From positions 1 through 5,090 of the forward strand of contig JAKUSY010000259.1 of assembly GCA_022451445.1 (NCBI GenBank): DNA of 5,090 nucleotides, in the 5' to 3' direction. The notes beneath the pieces are model-generated. The model saw only the letters and a program-made list of their open reading frames with translations. It ran no database searches and was not told the DNA's origin. Below, one piece after another: positions 1 to 5,090 of this stretch. Position 1 is the first letter of the stretch, and each line of letters starts with the position of its first letter. The translations under genes were made by a program, and so were the position numbers. The stretch is from Planctomycetota bacterium (GTDB taxonomy: Bacteria > Planctomycetota > UBA8108).

Positions 1-294
1 CTCGAGGACTACATGGGCGTTGTGCTCACCAGGGTCCCCGGGATTCTCAGGGCGCAGCTGCCCATCACCGCCTGGGAGGGCGTGCTGGCTCTCGATGTGG
101 ACAGGAACCTGGCCCAGCTCCGCAACGACCTGCGCATCCTCGAGCGTTACGACGTAATCACCACCATCGACAGGCGCCCGGTCAGCACCCCGGCGGCGAT
201 GGTCGAAGAGCTCAACCGGTTCTCGAAGGGAGATGAGTTCACCCTGCGGCTCTACCGAAAGGGCAGCCTGAAGATCTACCGCGTCAGGCGCTGA
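1..294 (+). CDS. C-terminal fragment of a PDZ-domain protein (HtrA/S1C protease-like)
   Basis: The reading frame is open from the first base of the window to a TGA at 292-294, so the start lies upstream and only about 97 residues are visible. The visible part resembles the second half of a bacterial PDZ domain. An LxxYDVITTIDRRPV segment matches the usual 'GDVIxxINGxxV' strand pair. It is followed by a helix (PAAMVEELNRF), a KGDEFTLRLYRKG stretch and a final KIYRVRR strand. In the family, such domains sit at the C-terminus of periplasmic HtrA/Deg serine proteases, or occur in other PDZ proteins, and bind peptide tails or scaffold substrates. No catalytic triad is visible because the N-terminal part is missing, so protease identity is an inference. 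The canonical Gly before Asp in the GD(V/I)I motif is replaced by Tyr (ERYDVI). The gene converges on the lipoate-ligase-like gene with only 27 bp between the stops. Confidence 0.7.
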   Translation, partial: LEDYMGVVLTRVPGILRAQLPITAWEGVLALDVDRNLAQLRNDLRILERYDVITTIDRRPVSTPAAMVEELNRFSKGDEFTLRLYRKGSLKIYRVRR

Positions 295-296
295 GA

Positions 297-334
297 GCCG
301 GGCGTCTCCCGGCGCGAGCGCTCAGAAGCGCTCG
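297..334. terminator. Tandem perfect hairpins at convergent gene ends (candidate bidirectional terminator)
   Basis: Two back-to-back inverted repeats are seen. The first is GCCGGG (297-302), a 5-nt loop, and CCCGGC (308-313). The second is CGAGCGCT (315-322), a 4-nt loop, and AGCGCTCG (327-334). They lie exactly where two convergent genes end, and the stop codon of the minus-strand gene (322-324) straddles the arm and loop of the second hairpin. Neither strand has a T-tract directly after the stems; on the plus strand a short T-run appears only at about 352-356. They may act as RNA 3'-end stabilisers or weak factor-assisted terminators rather than classical intrinsic terminators. Confidence 0.5.
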
Positions 335-1050
335 ATCCACTCGCGGTTGAGATATTTTTCTTCGAGGAGCGCCTCGAGGGACGGCATCTCCCAGGCTCTC
401 TCCGGCGGCTCGGCTTCCCATGCCGCGGTGATCCGCTCGCGCAGCTCGGCGCTTCCCAGCGGCAGGTTGGAGACGAAGTCGAGGTGCTCCCTTCCCTCCC
501 GGTAGTCCGGCTGTTTTTCCGGCTGCCTGAGATAGAGCGGGATCGACTCCAGGCTGAAATCGTAGAGCAGGGTGCCCTGGTGCAGGAGGCAGTAGCGGCT
601 TCTTTTCTGGGCGCTGCCGCTGAACTTCCTGTCGCCCAGCGCCAGGTCGCAGCTGCCTCGCATGGAGATGCCATCGAGCCTCAGCGCGGCGGCGCAGGGC
701 TCGAGGATCACCCGGTAGGAGCTGTTGATGTCGCGGAGCCCCGCGCTATAGCCAAGCGGCAGGACGAGGGTGAAGTTGAGGCAGCCGGGGCCCTGCAGGA
801 CGGTGCCGCCGCCGGAGGCCCGGCGCAGGATGGGCACGCCGTCCTCCCCGCAGCGCTCTCGCTCGGCGTCCGCCTCGAGTCCGCAGGAGACCCCCAGCAC
901 GACAAAATGCTCCGGGCTCTCCCAGAAGCGCAGGTAGCCGAGCTCCCGGCCCTCGGCGGCGGCGCTCTCGGCCTCCAGGAGGAGCGCCTCGTCGAGCGCG
1001 AGGTTCTCCTGGGGGCTGTCGAGGCTGAGGTCGATGAGCTGGAGGGCCAT
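322..1050 (-). CDS. Lipoate-protein ligase A family protein (LplA/LipM-like, no C-terminal accessory domain)
   Basis: This 242-residue cytosolic protein has the biotin/lipoate ligase (BPL_LplA_LipB) fold. Visible marks are the lipoyl-AMP/substrate-binding motif RRASGGGTV (residues 76-84) with a following GxGxLNF (about 87-93), and the invariant lysine K142 in DRKFSGSAQ, followed by LHQGTLLYD (156-164). Members attach lipoate or octanoate to lipoyl domains of 2-oxoacid dehydrogenases or to GcvH. At 242 residues it has only the catalytic domain; E. coli LplA is about 338 residues with an accessory domain. It could therefore be a two-component ligase subunit, a LipM-type octanoyltransferase or a relative with another role. 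C134, in SCDL just before the lysine motif, lies near where LipM enzymes carry their nucleophile cysteine, but the alignment is not exact. The ATG overlaps the upstream TGA as TGATG and no good Shine-Dalgarno sequence precedes it, so translation is probably coupled to the upstream gene. Confidence 0.88.
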   Translation of the reverse strand: MALQLIDLSLDSPQENLALDEALLLEAESAAAEGRELGYLRFWESPEHFVVLGVSCGLEADAERERCGEDGVPILRRASGGGTVLQGPGCLNFTLVLPLGYSAGLRDINSSYRVILEPCAAALRLDGISMRGSCDLALGDRKFSGSAQKRSRYCLLHQGTLLYDFSLESIPLYLRQPEKQPDYREGREHLDFVSNLPLGSAELRERITAAWEAEPPERAWEMPSLEALLEEKYLNREWIERF

Positions 1051-3218
1051 CAGCGCTTGCGCAGCCTGGCGCGGTAGACCGAGGTGCTGGCGGTGATGTA
1101 GAGATTGGCGGTATCGGCGTCGAAGCAGCAGTTGGTGGCCAGCTCGGGGGTGGGAATGAAATCCAGCAGCACGCCCCCGGGCGAGAGGACCCAGATTCCG
1201 CTCAGCGGGCCGCGGCCGGCGGCGGCGTAGATGTTTCCGCCGGGGTGCACCTCCATGCCGTCGACGCCGCGGCCCTCGCCGAAATCGAAGAGCAGCCGGC
1301 GTTCACCGCACTCGCCCGCATCGGAGAGCTCGCAGGCGTAGAGCCGGCTCGCGCCGGCGTCCGAGATGTAGAGGGTTTTTCCATCGGGGGAGACGGCCAG
1401 GCCGTTGGGTTTGACGACGTCCTTCGCCACCAGGCGGACCCGGCCGGGCGCGTCGATCCTGTAGACCGATTCGGTCTCGAGCTCCCGGGGCTCAGCGCCC
1501 TTGTAGCGCGGATCGGAGAAGTAGATCCTGCCTTTGGAGTCGATGGTGAGATCGTTGGGGCTGTTGAATCGTTTTCCATCGATTCGATCGGCGAGGACCG
1601 TCAGGCTGCCGTCGAGCTCGATCCTGCTCACCTGCCGGGCTCCGCCGTCGGCTCCCTGGCACATCAGCAGGCGGCCCTTTCGGTCGAACTTCAGGCCGTT
1701 CGTTCTCCCCGACGGCCGCCTGTAGACCGATGTGTTGCCATCGAGATGGCGGAGGATCCTGTTGTTGGGGATGTCGGAGAAGTAGAGCGCTCCATCGGGG
1801 CCGACGGTGGGGCCCTCGGTGAAGATCCCCTCCGCCCAGATCCTGTCGAGCCCGGCCCCGCCCGGTCCCTCGCGCAGGGCGGCGGTTCGTACCAGGCGGT
1901 GGGCGAGATCCATGACCCGCTTCTCGATCCCCGCGGCCCAGGGACCGTGGAAGCCGTAGTAGATCATCGAGGAGTCGCCCTCGTAGCCCCCCTCCCTGAG
2001 GATTCGCTCGTTGGGGATGTAGGCCGGGCAGTCGTTGGCGTAGGCCAGAGCCATCACCCGGGCGCCACCGGAGGTCTCCAGGGGCACCTCGCGCTTGAGG
2101 CGCAGGGCGTAGTCGACGACCACCTCCCCGGCCAGCGCCACGACGAACTGCCCGCCTCCCAGGCGCCAGGCCTGGGCGGTATAATCGTAGCTGGTGGGGA
2201 TGCTGCCGCCCGAGCGCAGGGTCGCGAGGAGGCGCTTCGCCCGGGCGCTCACGTAGCGGTTGGAGCTCTTCTCCTGCTTCTCGAGCTCAGCCGCGTCAGG
2301 CGCCTTCACCAATTCGAGCTTCGTGTGTCCGAATGCCGCCCCGGTGTCGGCCTCCAGCGGCTGCATGGGAGCGGAGAGCACCTCGGAGACCGCCATCGCC
2401 AGCGAGCGGCCATGCTTGCGCGCCAGCTCCATGGAGCGCCGCGGGTCGTTGTTCTGGTCGCCGGCGCAGCCGGCGGCGAAGAGGGCGGTGAGGCCGGGAT
2501 GGTCTTTTTCGAGGTCTTCCTGGGCGAAGCCGGCGTAGTCGCCGCACATATGGGGACCGCTCAGGGTCGTATTGTGACAGGCGTAGGCGAAGAGCGCGGC
2601 CCGGCGTCGCGGCGCGCCGGCGGTCTTTGCCCGGGTGAACTCGACGCACAGCACCGGAACCTCGTGGTCGATCGGGTCGCCGGGATTGCGCTTGCGGCGG
2701 TTGATCGCGAAGGTCGCCTTGCCGCTGCCGGTGAGAACCCGGGCCGGCTCGAGCGACTCGATGGCCCGGCGGGCGGCCTCGAAGAGGTGATTGCCCACCT
2801 CGCGGGTATAGCGTTCGACCTGCCGCAGCCGGTCGCCGTCGAGGGGGTACATGCCGAGCAGGCGGTCGAGGATGATGGGGGCTGAGTGACTGTGCGAGGC
2901 GCATAGGAGAATCCGCGCCCTGGGGATCGCGAAGGCGCGCGAAATTCGCGCGGCGACCGGCTCCGCCACCTCGCGCGGCATGGTCAGGAGGTCACAGGTG
3001 ATCGCCACCAGCCGCCTGCCGTTGTCATCCTGGAGGGCGACCGCCTTGGCCAGGATGCGGCTGGCGACCTCCGTCGAGGGCGCCCTGCGGGAGGCGTAGC
3101 CGCCGAGCCAGGATGGCTCGGCCGGGGTCATGTCGATGCTCGCCACGCCGGCTTTCCAGCCCGCGTTGAGTGGAGCCGGCAGGAGGACGAGGAGCAGGAA
3201 GAGAGCGTTTTTTTTCAT
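1050..3218 (-). CDS. Exported two-domain protein: neutral/alkaline ceramidase-like domain fused to SMP-30/gluconolactonase-like beta-propeller
   Basis: This 722-residue protein begins with a Sec-type signal peptide (MKK, a hydrophobic core, probable cleavage after LNA at residue 19). Residues about 20-445 resemble the neutral/alkaline non-lysosomal ceramidase N-terminal family: WKAGVASIDMTP, SHSHSAP (H109, H111), YACHNTT (H215), GCAGDQNND (250-258), AGE (E365) and YIPN (Y400). By motif alignment H109, H215, E365 and Y400 match the zinc ligands of Pseudomonas ceramidase, but N256 occupies the place of the nucleophile serine (GDVSPN), so true ceramidase activity is doubtful. Residues about 455-722 form an SMP-30/gluconolactonase/LRE-like propeller. 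All expected metal/substrate positions are present: E468 in TEGP, N555 in NSPND, N605 in PNG and D653 in DGMEV. A hydrolase acting on an amide/ester and a lactone-type substrate outside the cytoplasm is inferred; the substrate is unknown. AAGGAG 9 nt before the ATG supports the start. Confidence 0.88.
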   Translation of the reverse strand: MKKNALFLLLVLLPAPLNAGWKAGVASIDMTPAEPSWLGGYASRRAPSTEVASRILAKAVALQDDNGRRLVAITCDLLTMPREVAEPVAARISRAFAIPRARILLCASHSHSAPIILDRLLGMYPLDGDRLRQVERYTREVGNHLFEAARRAIESLEPARVLTGSGKATFAINRRKRNPGDPIDHEVPVLCVEFTRAKTAGAPRRRAALFAYACHNTTLSGPHMCGDYAGFAQEDLEKDHPGLTALFAAGCAGDQNNDPRRSMELARKHGRSLAMAVSEVLSAPMQPLEADTGAAFGHTKLELVKAPDAAELEKQEKSSNRYVSARAKRLLATLRSGGSIPTSYDYTAQAWRLGGGQFVVALAGEVVVDYALRLKREVPLETSGGARVMALAYANDCPAYIPNERILREGGYEGDSSMIYYGFHGPWAAGIEKRVMDLAHRLVRTAALREGPGGAGLDRIWAEGIFTEGPTVGPDGALYFSDIPNNRILRHLDGNTSVYRRPSGRTNGLKFDRKGRLLMCQGADGGARQVSRIELDGSLTVLADRIDGKRFNSPNDLTIDSKGRIYFSDPRYKGAEPRELETESVYRIDAPGRVRLVAKDVVKPNGLAVSPDGKTLYISDAGASRLYACELSDAGECGERRLLFDFGEGRGVDGMEVHPGGNIYAAAGRGPLSGIWVLSPGGVLLDFIPTPELATNCCFDADTANLYITASTSVYRARLRKR

Positions 3219-3227
3219 CGAGAGAGG

Positions 3228-3233
3228 CTCCTT
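3228..3233 (-). promoter_or_regulatory. Ribosome binding site of the ceramidase-like/SMP-30 gene
   Basis: CTCCTT on the plus strand reads AAGGAG on the minus strand, 9 nt before the ATG at 3216-3218. It fixes the start so that the protein begins with a full signal peptide. This good site, plus the 106-nt gap from the preceding SDR gene, suggests the gene is initiated independently even if it is co-transcribed. Confidence 0.75.
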
Positions 3234-3324
3234 GCTGGATGTTTCGCGGCCCGCGGGGCGGGAAAGCTACGGTACTCCAAACGCCGACCGTGGACAACCG
3301 CCCAGCACGGCAGCGCCTGTTTCC

Positions 3325-4044
3325 TCAGAGGGTGATGCCGCCGGCGCAGAAGAGCGTCTGGCCGGTCATGTAGGAGGCCTCGTCGCTGGCGAGGAAGAGG
3401 TGCAGGCGGGCGACGTCCCCGGGGCTTCCGAGCCTGCCGAGGGGAATGCGTCGAATGAATTTCTCCTTCACCTTTTCAGGCACCGCGTCGAACATCTCCG
3501 TTTCGATGGCGCCCGGCGCCACGCAGTTGACGCGTACCGAGTCGCCGGCGAGCTCCTGGGCGAGCGTTCTCGTCAGTCCGATGATCCCGGCTTTGCTGGC
3601 GGCGTAGTTCGACTGGCCCCGGTTGCCGAGGGCGGAGATGGACGAGGGGTTGGTGATGACCCCGCCGCCGCGCTTCCTGAGGTGGGGGATGAGGGCCCGG
3701 CAGGGGATGAAGGTGCCGCCCAGGTTGATCGTCAGGACGCGCTCCCAGTCCTCGATGGAGAGGTCGGAGGCGAAGCCGTCGGCGATGATGCCGGCGTTGT
3801 TGACGAGGATGTCGGGAACCCCGAGCCGCGAGATCAGCTCGGCGAGAGCCGCCTCGACGGCATCGGCATCGCTGACGGCGACCTTCCGGCAGATGAGGCC
3901 CTCGTCGCCCGCCGCTTCGGGGTGCTCTCCGCCGGTATCCCAGACCTCAACGCGGGCGCCCTCGGAGCGAAAGAGGCTTGCCGTGGCGGCTCCGATGCCC
4001 TGCGCGCCGCCGGTGACGATAGCGATCCTGTTCTCCAGCAGCAT
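3325..4044 (-). CDS. SDR family oxidoreductase (FabG-like, predicted NAD(H)-dependent)
   Basis: A 239-residue classical short-chain dehydrogenase/reductase of full family length, predicted cytosolic. Visible are the dinucleotide-binding TGGAQGIG (residues 11-18), NNAG (82-85), the catalytic tetrad N107, S134, Y147 and K151 (YAASK), and the PG motif (VNCVAPGAIETEM) after the active site. The best-known relatives are 3-oxoacyl-ACP reductases, but this subgroup also contains sugar and alcohol dehydrogenases. An acidic residue, D36, ends the second beta strand (VEVWD), and the glycine motif has Q15 where NADPH enzymes usually have a basic residue. Both point to NAD(H), which argues against a housekeeping FabG. 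Pro133 before the catalytic serine (NPSS) is a mild oddity. The ATG follows the TGA of the upstream P-loop gene with no gap (TGAATG). An AAGGGG about 12 nt upstream may assist, and coupling is likely. The substrate cannot be read from the sequence. Confidence 0.93.
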   Translation of the reverse strand: MLLENRIAIVTGGAQGIGAATASLFRSEGARVEVWDTGGEHPEAAGDEGLICRKVAVSDADAVEAALAELISRLGVPDILVNNAGIIADGFASDLSIEDWERVLTINLGGTFIPCRALIPHLRKRGGGVITNPSSISALGNRGQSNYAASKAGIIGLTRTLAQELAGDSVRVNCVAPGAIETEMFDAVPEKVKEKFIRRIPLGRLGSPGDVARLHLFLASDEASYMTGQTLFCAGGITL

Positions 4045-4596
4045 TCAGTCGCTTCGCCCCTTGAGTCCGGATTCTTCGAGTACCGCGGCGAGGCGCTCCT
4101 CGACCGGGAGCCAGGGGATGAGGATGACCCGGTCGTGGCGGGAGCGGTAGTCGGCCAGCAGGATCTCGTGGATGCGCCGGGCCTCATCAGGGGTTTCCGA
4201 GCGGTGGGAGGCCGCCTGGTAGTCCGGCCGGGATTCGAAGAAGAGAACACAGCGGCTTCGCTCCCGGGACTCCGGCCAGGCCTCGACAAGCTCCTCGAAG
4301 GGTTCGAGCCCGTGGTAGCTCAGGTAGCCGAAACCATCTCCGATTCCCCGGTCGAGGAAGATGACGGAGCCGGGTTCGGCGGTTTCGAGCATCCGCTTCT
4401 CGTTCTCGAACTGCCTGGTGAGAACCTTCCGCTGGAATTCGCAAGGATCGGTGCGCAGGCCATCGAAGGCCGGATCCTCGATGATCTCGGTGGCGGCCTC
4501 GGGGACCGTCCGGTGGCCGGCCCTGGCGAGCTCGTCGATGATCGTCGTTTTCCCGGAGCAGGGACCGCCGGAGATGACGATAAATTCTGCGGTCAT
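4045..4596 (-). CDS. AAA_28-type P-loop NTPase (NadR/thymidylate-kinase-like ATPase)
   Basis: A 183-residue single-domain cytosolic protein. The Walker A motif is GGPCSGKT (residues 10-17). The Walker B-like LDRG (81-84) is followed by GD, as in nucleoside/nucleotide kinase-like folds. E33 in PEAATEII is a typical substrate-side motif of the AAA_28 family. A lid-like region with R123, R132 and SETPDEARRIHEILLADY (133-150) follows, then a beta strand and C-terminal helix. Members resemble the kinase domain of NadR and other small-molecule kinases, but most are uncharacterised. A phosphotransferase on a small metabolite is a reasonable inference, with unknown substrate. The start is supported by GAGGG 9 nt upstream. 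It is the first gene of the minus-strand cluster, lying behind an extended -10 promoter, and its stop abuts the SDR start. Confidence 0.85.
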   Translation of the reverse strand: MTAEFIVISGGPCSGKTTIIDELARAGHRTVPEAATEIIEDPAFDGLRTDPCEFQRKVLTRQFENEKRMLETAEPGSVIFLDRGIGDGFGYLSYHGLEPFEELVEAWPESRERSRCVLFFESRPDYQAASHRSETPDEARRIHEILLADYRSRHDRVILIPWLPVEERLAAVLEESGLKGRSD

Positions 4597-4605
4597 CGGA
4601 TTTTT

Positions 4606-4622
4606 CCCTCGGGTGAAACCCG
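4606..4622 (-). promoter_or_regulatory. Ribosome binding site and adjacent leader hairpin of the P-loop NTPase gene
   Basis: On the minus strand, GAGGG (4606-4610) lies 9 nt before the ATG at 4594-4596. Directly upstream, a small perfect hairpin (CGGGT, a 3-nt loop, ACCCG; 4610-4622) touches the first base of the GAGGG. The stem is short (5 bp), so an effect on translation is only possible, not shown. Confidence 0.45.
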
Positions 4623-4676
4623 GCCTCCCGGGCAGCTTGCGGAAAGGTTGTACGCCCGCGGCGAGCCTGCACCTTC

Positions 4677-4705
4677 TGGACTGCTCCGCGAACTTTGCTT
4701 AGTAT
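4677..4705 (+). promoter_or_regulatory. Weak candidate promoter for the YccA/Bax-inhibitor gene
   Basis: TGGACT (4677-4682), a 17-bp spacer and TAGTAT (4700-4705) each match 4 of 6 sigma-70 consensus bases on the plus strand. This is the best-spaced pair I found upstream of the plus-strand gene, and its -10 overlaps the -10 of the divergent promoter. The match is weak, and initiation could be elsewhere in 4597-4770. Confidence 0.25.
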
Positions 4706-4709
4706 AGCA
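4701..4709 (-). promoter_or_regulatory. Extended -10 promoter for the minus-strand cluster
   Basis: The minus strand reads TGCTATACT: an extended -10 (TG, one base, then TATACT, which differs from TATAAT at one base). No good -35 box is found at 16-18 bp, which is usual for extended -10 promoters. Predicted initiation near 4694 gives a leader of roughly 100 nt before the P-loop NTPase ATG. The G/C-only palindrome AGGGG-T-CCCCT (4709-4719) lies immediately upstream and could be an operator. Confidence 0.5.
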
Positions 4710-4769
4710 GGGGTCCCCTCTGGAGATGGGATTTTGTGATGGGGCTCCTGCCGGAACCCGGTATTAATT

Positions 4770-4776
4770 GAAGGAG
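4770..4776 (+). promoter_or_regulatory. Ribosome binding site of the YccA/Bax-inhibitor gene
   Basis: GAAGGAG lies 6 nt before the ATG at 4783-4785, a near-ideal Shine-Dalgarno sequence and spacing. It decides the start against the internal in-frame ATGs at 4837 and 4855. Confidence 0.8.
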
Positions 4777-4782
4777 AGAAGA

Positions 4783-5090
4783 ATGAGAACAGCTAACCCG
4801 GCCCTCAACTCCAAGGCGTTCGGCCGCGTTGAGGGAATGGTCGATTCCACAGTGATGACGGTCCAGGGGGCCGTCCTGAAGACGGGCTTCCTCACCATCC
4901 TGCTTGGCGGGGCGGCGGTTTACACATGGGATATAACTTACAAGTATGCCGCGGCCGGCGATATGGCCGCGATCCAACCCTGGCTCTGGGGCGGAATCAT
5001 CAGCGGATTGGTGCTGGCTTTGATCACCATCTTCGCGCCCAAGGCATCTCCCTTTACCAGTCCTCTCTACGCCATCGCCGAGGGGCTTTT
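4783..5090 (+). CDS. Bax inhibitor-1/YccA family membrane protein, N-terminal part (truncated by window end)
   Basis: The frame is open from ATG 4783 to the end of the window, giving 102 complete residues with no stop. The N-terminus, MRTANPALNSKAFG, matches the conserved 'NPAL' start of the bacterial YccA/Bax-inhibitor subgroup (COG4760-like). MTVQGAVLKTG (residues 25-35) leads into a first membrane segment (about 34-49). A second segment, starting at PWLWGG, spans about 67-85. The loop KASPFTSPLYAIAEGL (87-102) matches the family's 'P.TAPLYA..EG' signature before the third helix. Family members have about seven membrane helices in the inner membrane and are variously linked to membrane-protein quality control (binding of FtsH in E. 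coli YccA) or to ion leak. The function of this subgroup is unknown. It is transcribed divergently from the minus-strand cluster. Confidence 0.88.
   Translation, partial: MRTANPALNSKAFGRVEGMVDSTVMTVQGAVLKTGFLTILLGGAAVYTWDITYKYAAAGDMAAIQPWLWGGIISGLVLALITIFAPKASPFTSPLYAIAEGL

Noticed and set aside
484..1077. Plus-strand frame of 197 codons antisense to the lipoate-ligase-like gene
   Set aside because: The minus strand carries unmistakable ligase motifs, and the plus-strand product is compositionally biased with no family signature.
1245..2885. Open plus-strand frame of 546 codons antisense to the ceramidase-like/SMP-30 gene
   Set aside because: It is low-complexity, rich in Gly, Ala, Val, Glu and Arg, and shows no recognisable motif. 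The opposite strand encodes a protein with clear family motifs throughout. Long antisense frames are expected in GC-rich genes.
3250..3257. GC palindrome CCCGCGGG between the SDR and the ceramidase-like gene as a terminator
   Set aside because: It has no loop and no T-tract, and such short GC palindromes are expected by chance here.
3269..3297. Possible minus-strand promoter (TTGTCC, 17 bp, TACCGT) before the ceramidase-like/SMP-30 gene
   Set aside because: The spacing is right, but the -10 matches only 3 of 6 consensus bases. I cannot separate it from chance in this GC-rich gap, so an internal promoter is possible but unsupported.
3130..4707. Open plus-strand frame of 525 codons spanning the antisense of the SDR and P-loop genes
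   Set aside because: It runs across three genes and their intergenic gap with an Asp/Glu/Gly/Ala-biased composition and no domain motif. It is a GC-rich antisense artefact.
4734..4767. TTGTGA and TATTAA as a plus-strand promoter for the YccA-family gene
   Set aside because: The spacer is 22 bp, too long for sigma-70, and transcription would start at or inside the ribosome binding site.
4699..4977. Minus-strand frame of 92 codons overlapping the divergent promoter region and the YccA-family gene
   Set aside because: It has no convincing ribosome binding site or motif. The opposite strand encodes the recognisable NPAL-type membrane protein with a strong Shine-Dalgarno sequence.

Overview
A 5.1 kb window of GC-rich bacterial chromosome (roughly two thirds G+C by eye). 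It holds four complete genes on the minus strand and a partial gene at each end on the plus strand. The gene content (PDZ/HtrA-type protein, lipoate ligase family, secreted ceramidase-like/SMP-30 fusion, FabG-like SDR, P-loop kinase-like protein, YccA/Bax-inhibitor family) is chromosomal in character. It fits a Gram-negative-type, high-GC environmental bacterium, for example from the Acidobacteriota, Planctomycetota/Verrucomicrobiota or deltaproteobacterial groups. The sequence alone does not settle the phylum. I see no mobile element, tRNA, rRNA, CRISPR array or phage gene.

Layout. Positions 1-294 (+) are the C-terminal end of a protein with a PDZ-like domain. It converges on the minus-strand cluster, and the 27-bp gap plus the last codons of the next gene hold two tandem perfect hairpins (297-334). 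The minus-strand cluster, in transcription order, is: an AAA_28-type P-loop NTPase (4596-4045); an SDR oxidoreductase whose ATG directly abuts the preceding TGA (4044-3325); after 106 nt, a large secreted protein fusing a neutral-ceramidase-like domain to an SMP-30/gluconolactonase-like beta-propeller (3218-1050); and an LplA/LipB-fold lipoate ligase-like protein whose ATG overlaps the preceding TGA (1050-322). The 186-nt divergent region 4597-4782 carries an extended -10 promoter for the minus cluster. It also carries a weaker overlapping plus-strand promoter candidate and a strong ribosome binding site for a YccA/Bax-inhibitor-type membrane protein (4783 onward, cut by the window end).

How the genes may work together. 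The tight junctions argue for two translationally coupled pairs, possibly one four-gene transcript. No single pathway obviously unites them. The SDR (predicted NAD-dependent) and the lactonase-like propeller could in principle act in successive sugar oxidation steps, but the propeller protein is predicted to be exported and the SDR cytosolic. The most notable items are the two-domain exported enzyme, which keeps its putative zinc ligands but lacks the ceramidase nucleophile serine, and its coupling to a lipoate-ligase-like gene. I found no convincing evidence of a new defence or mobile system.
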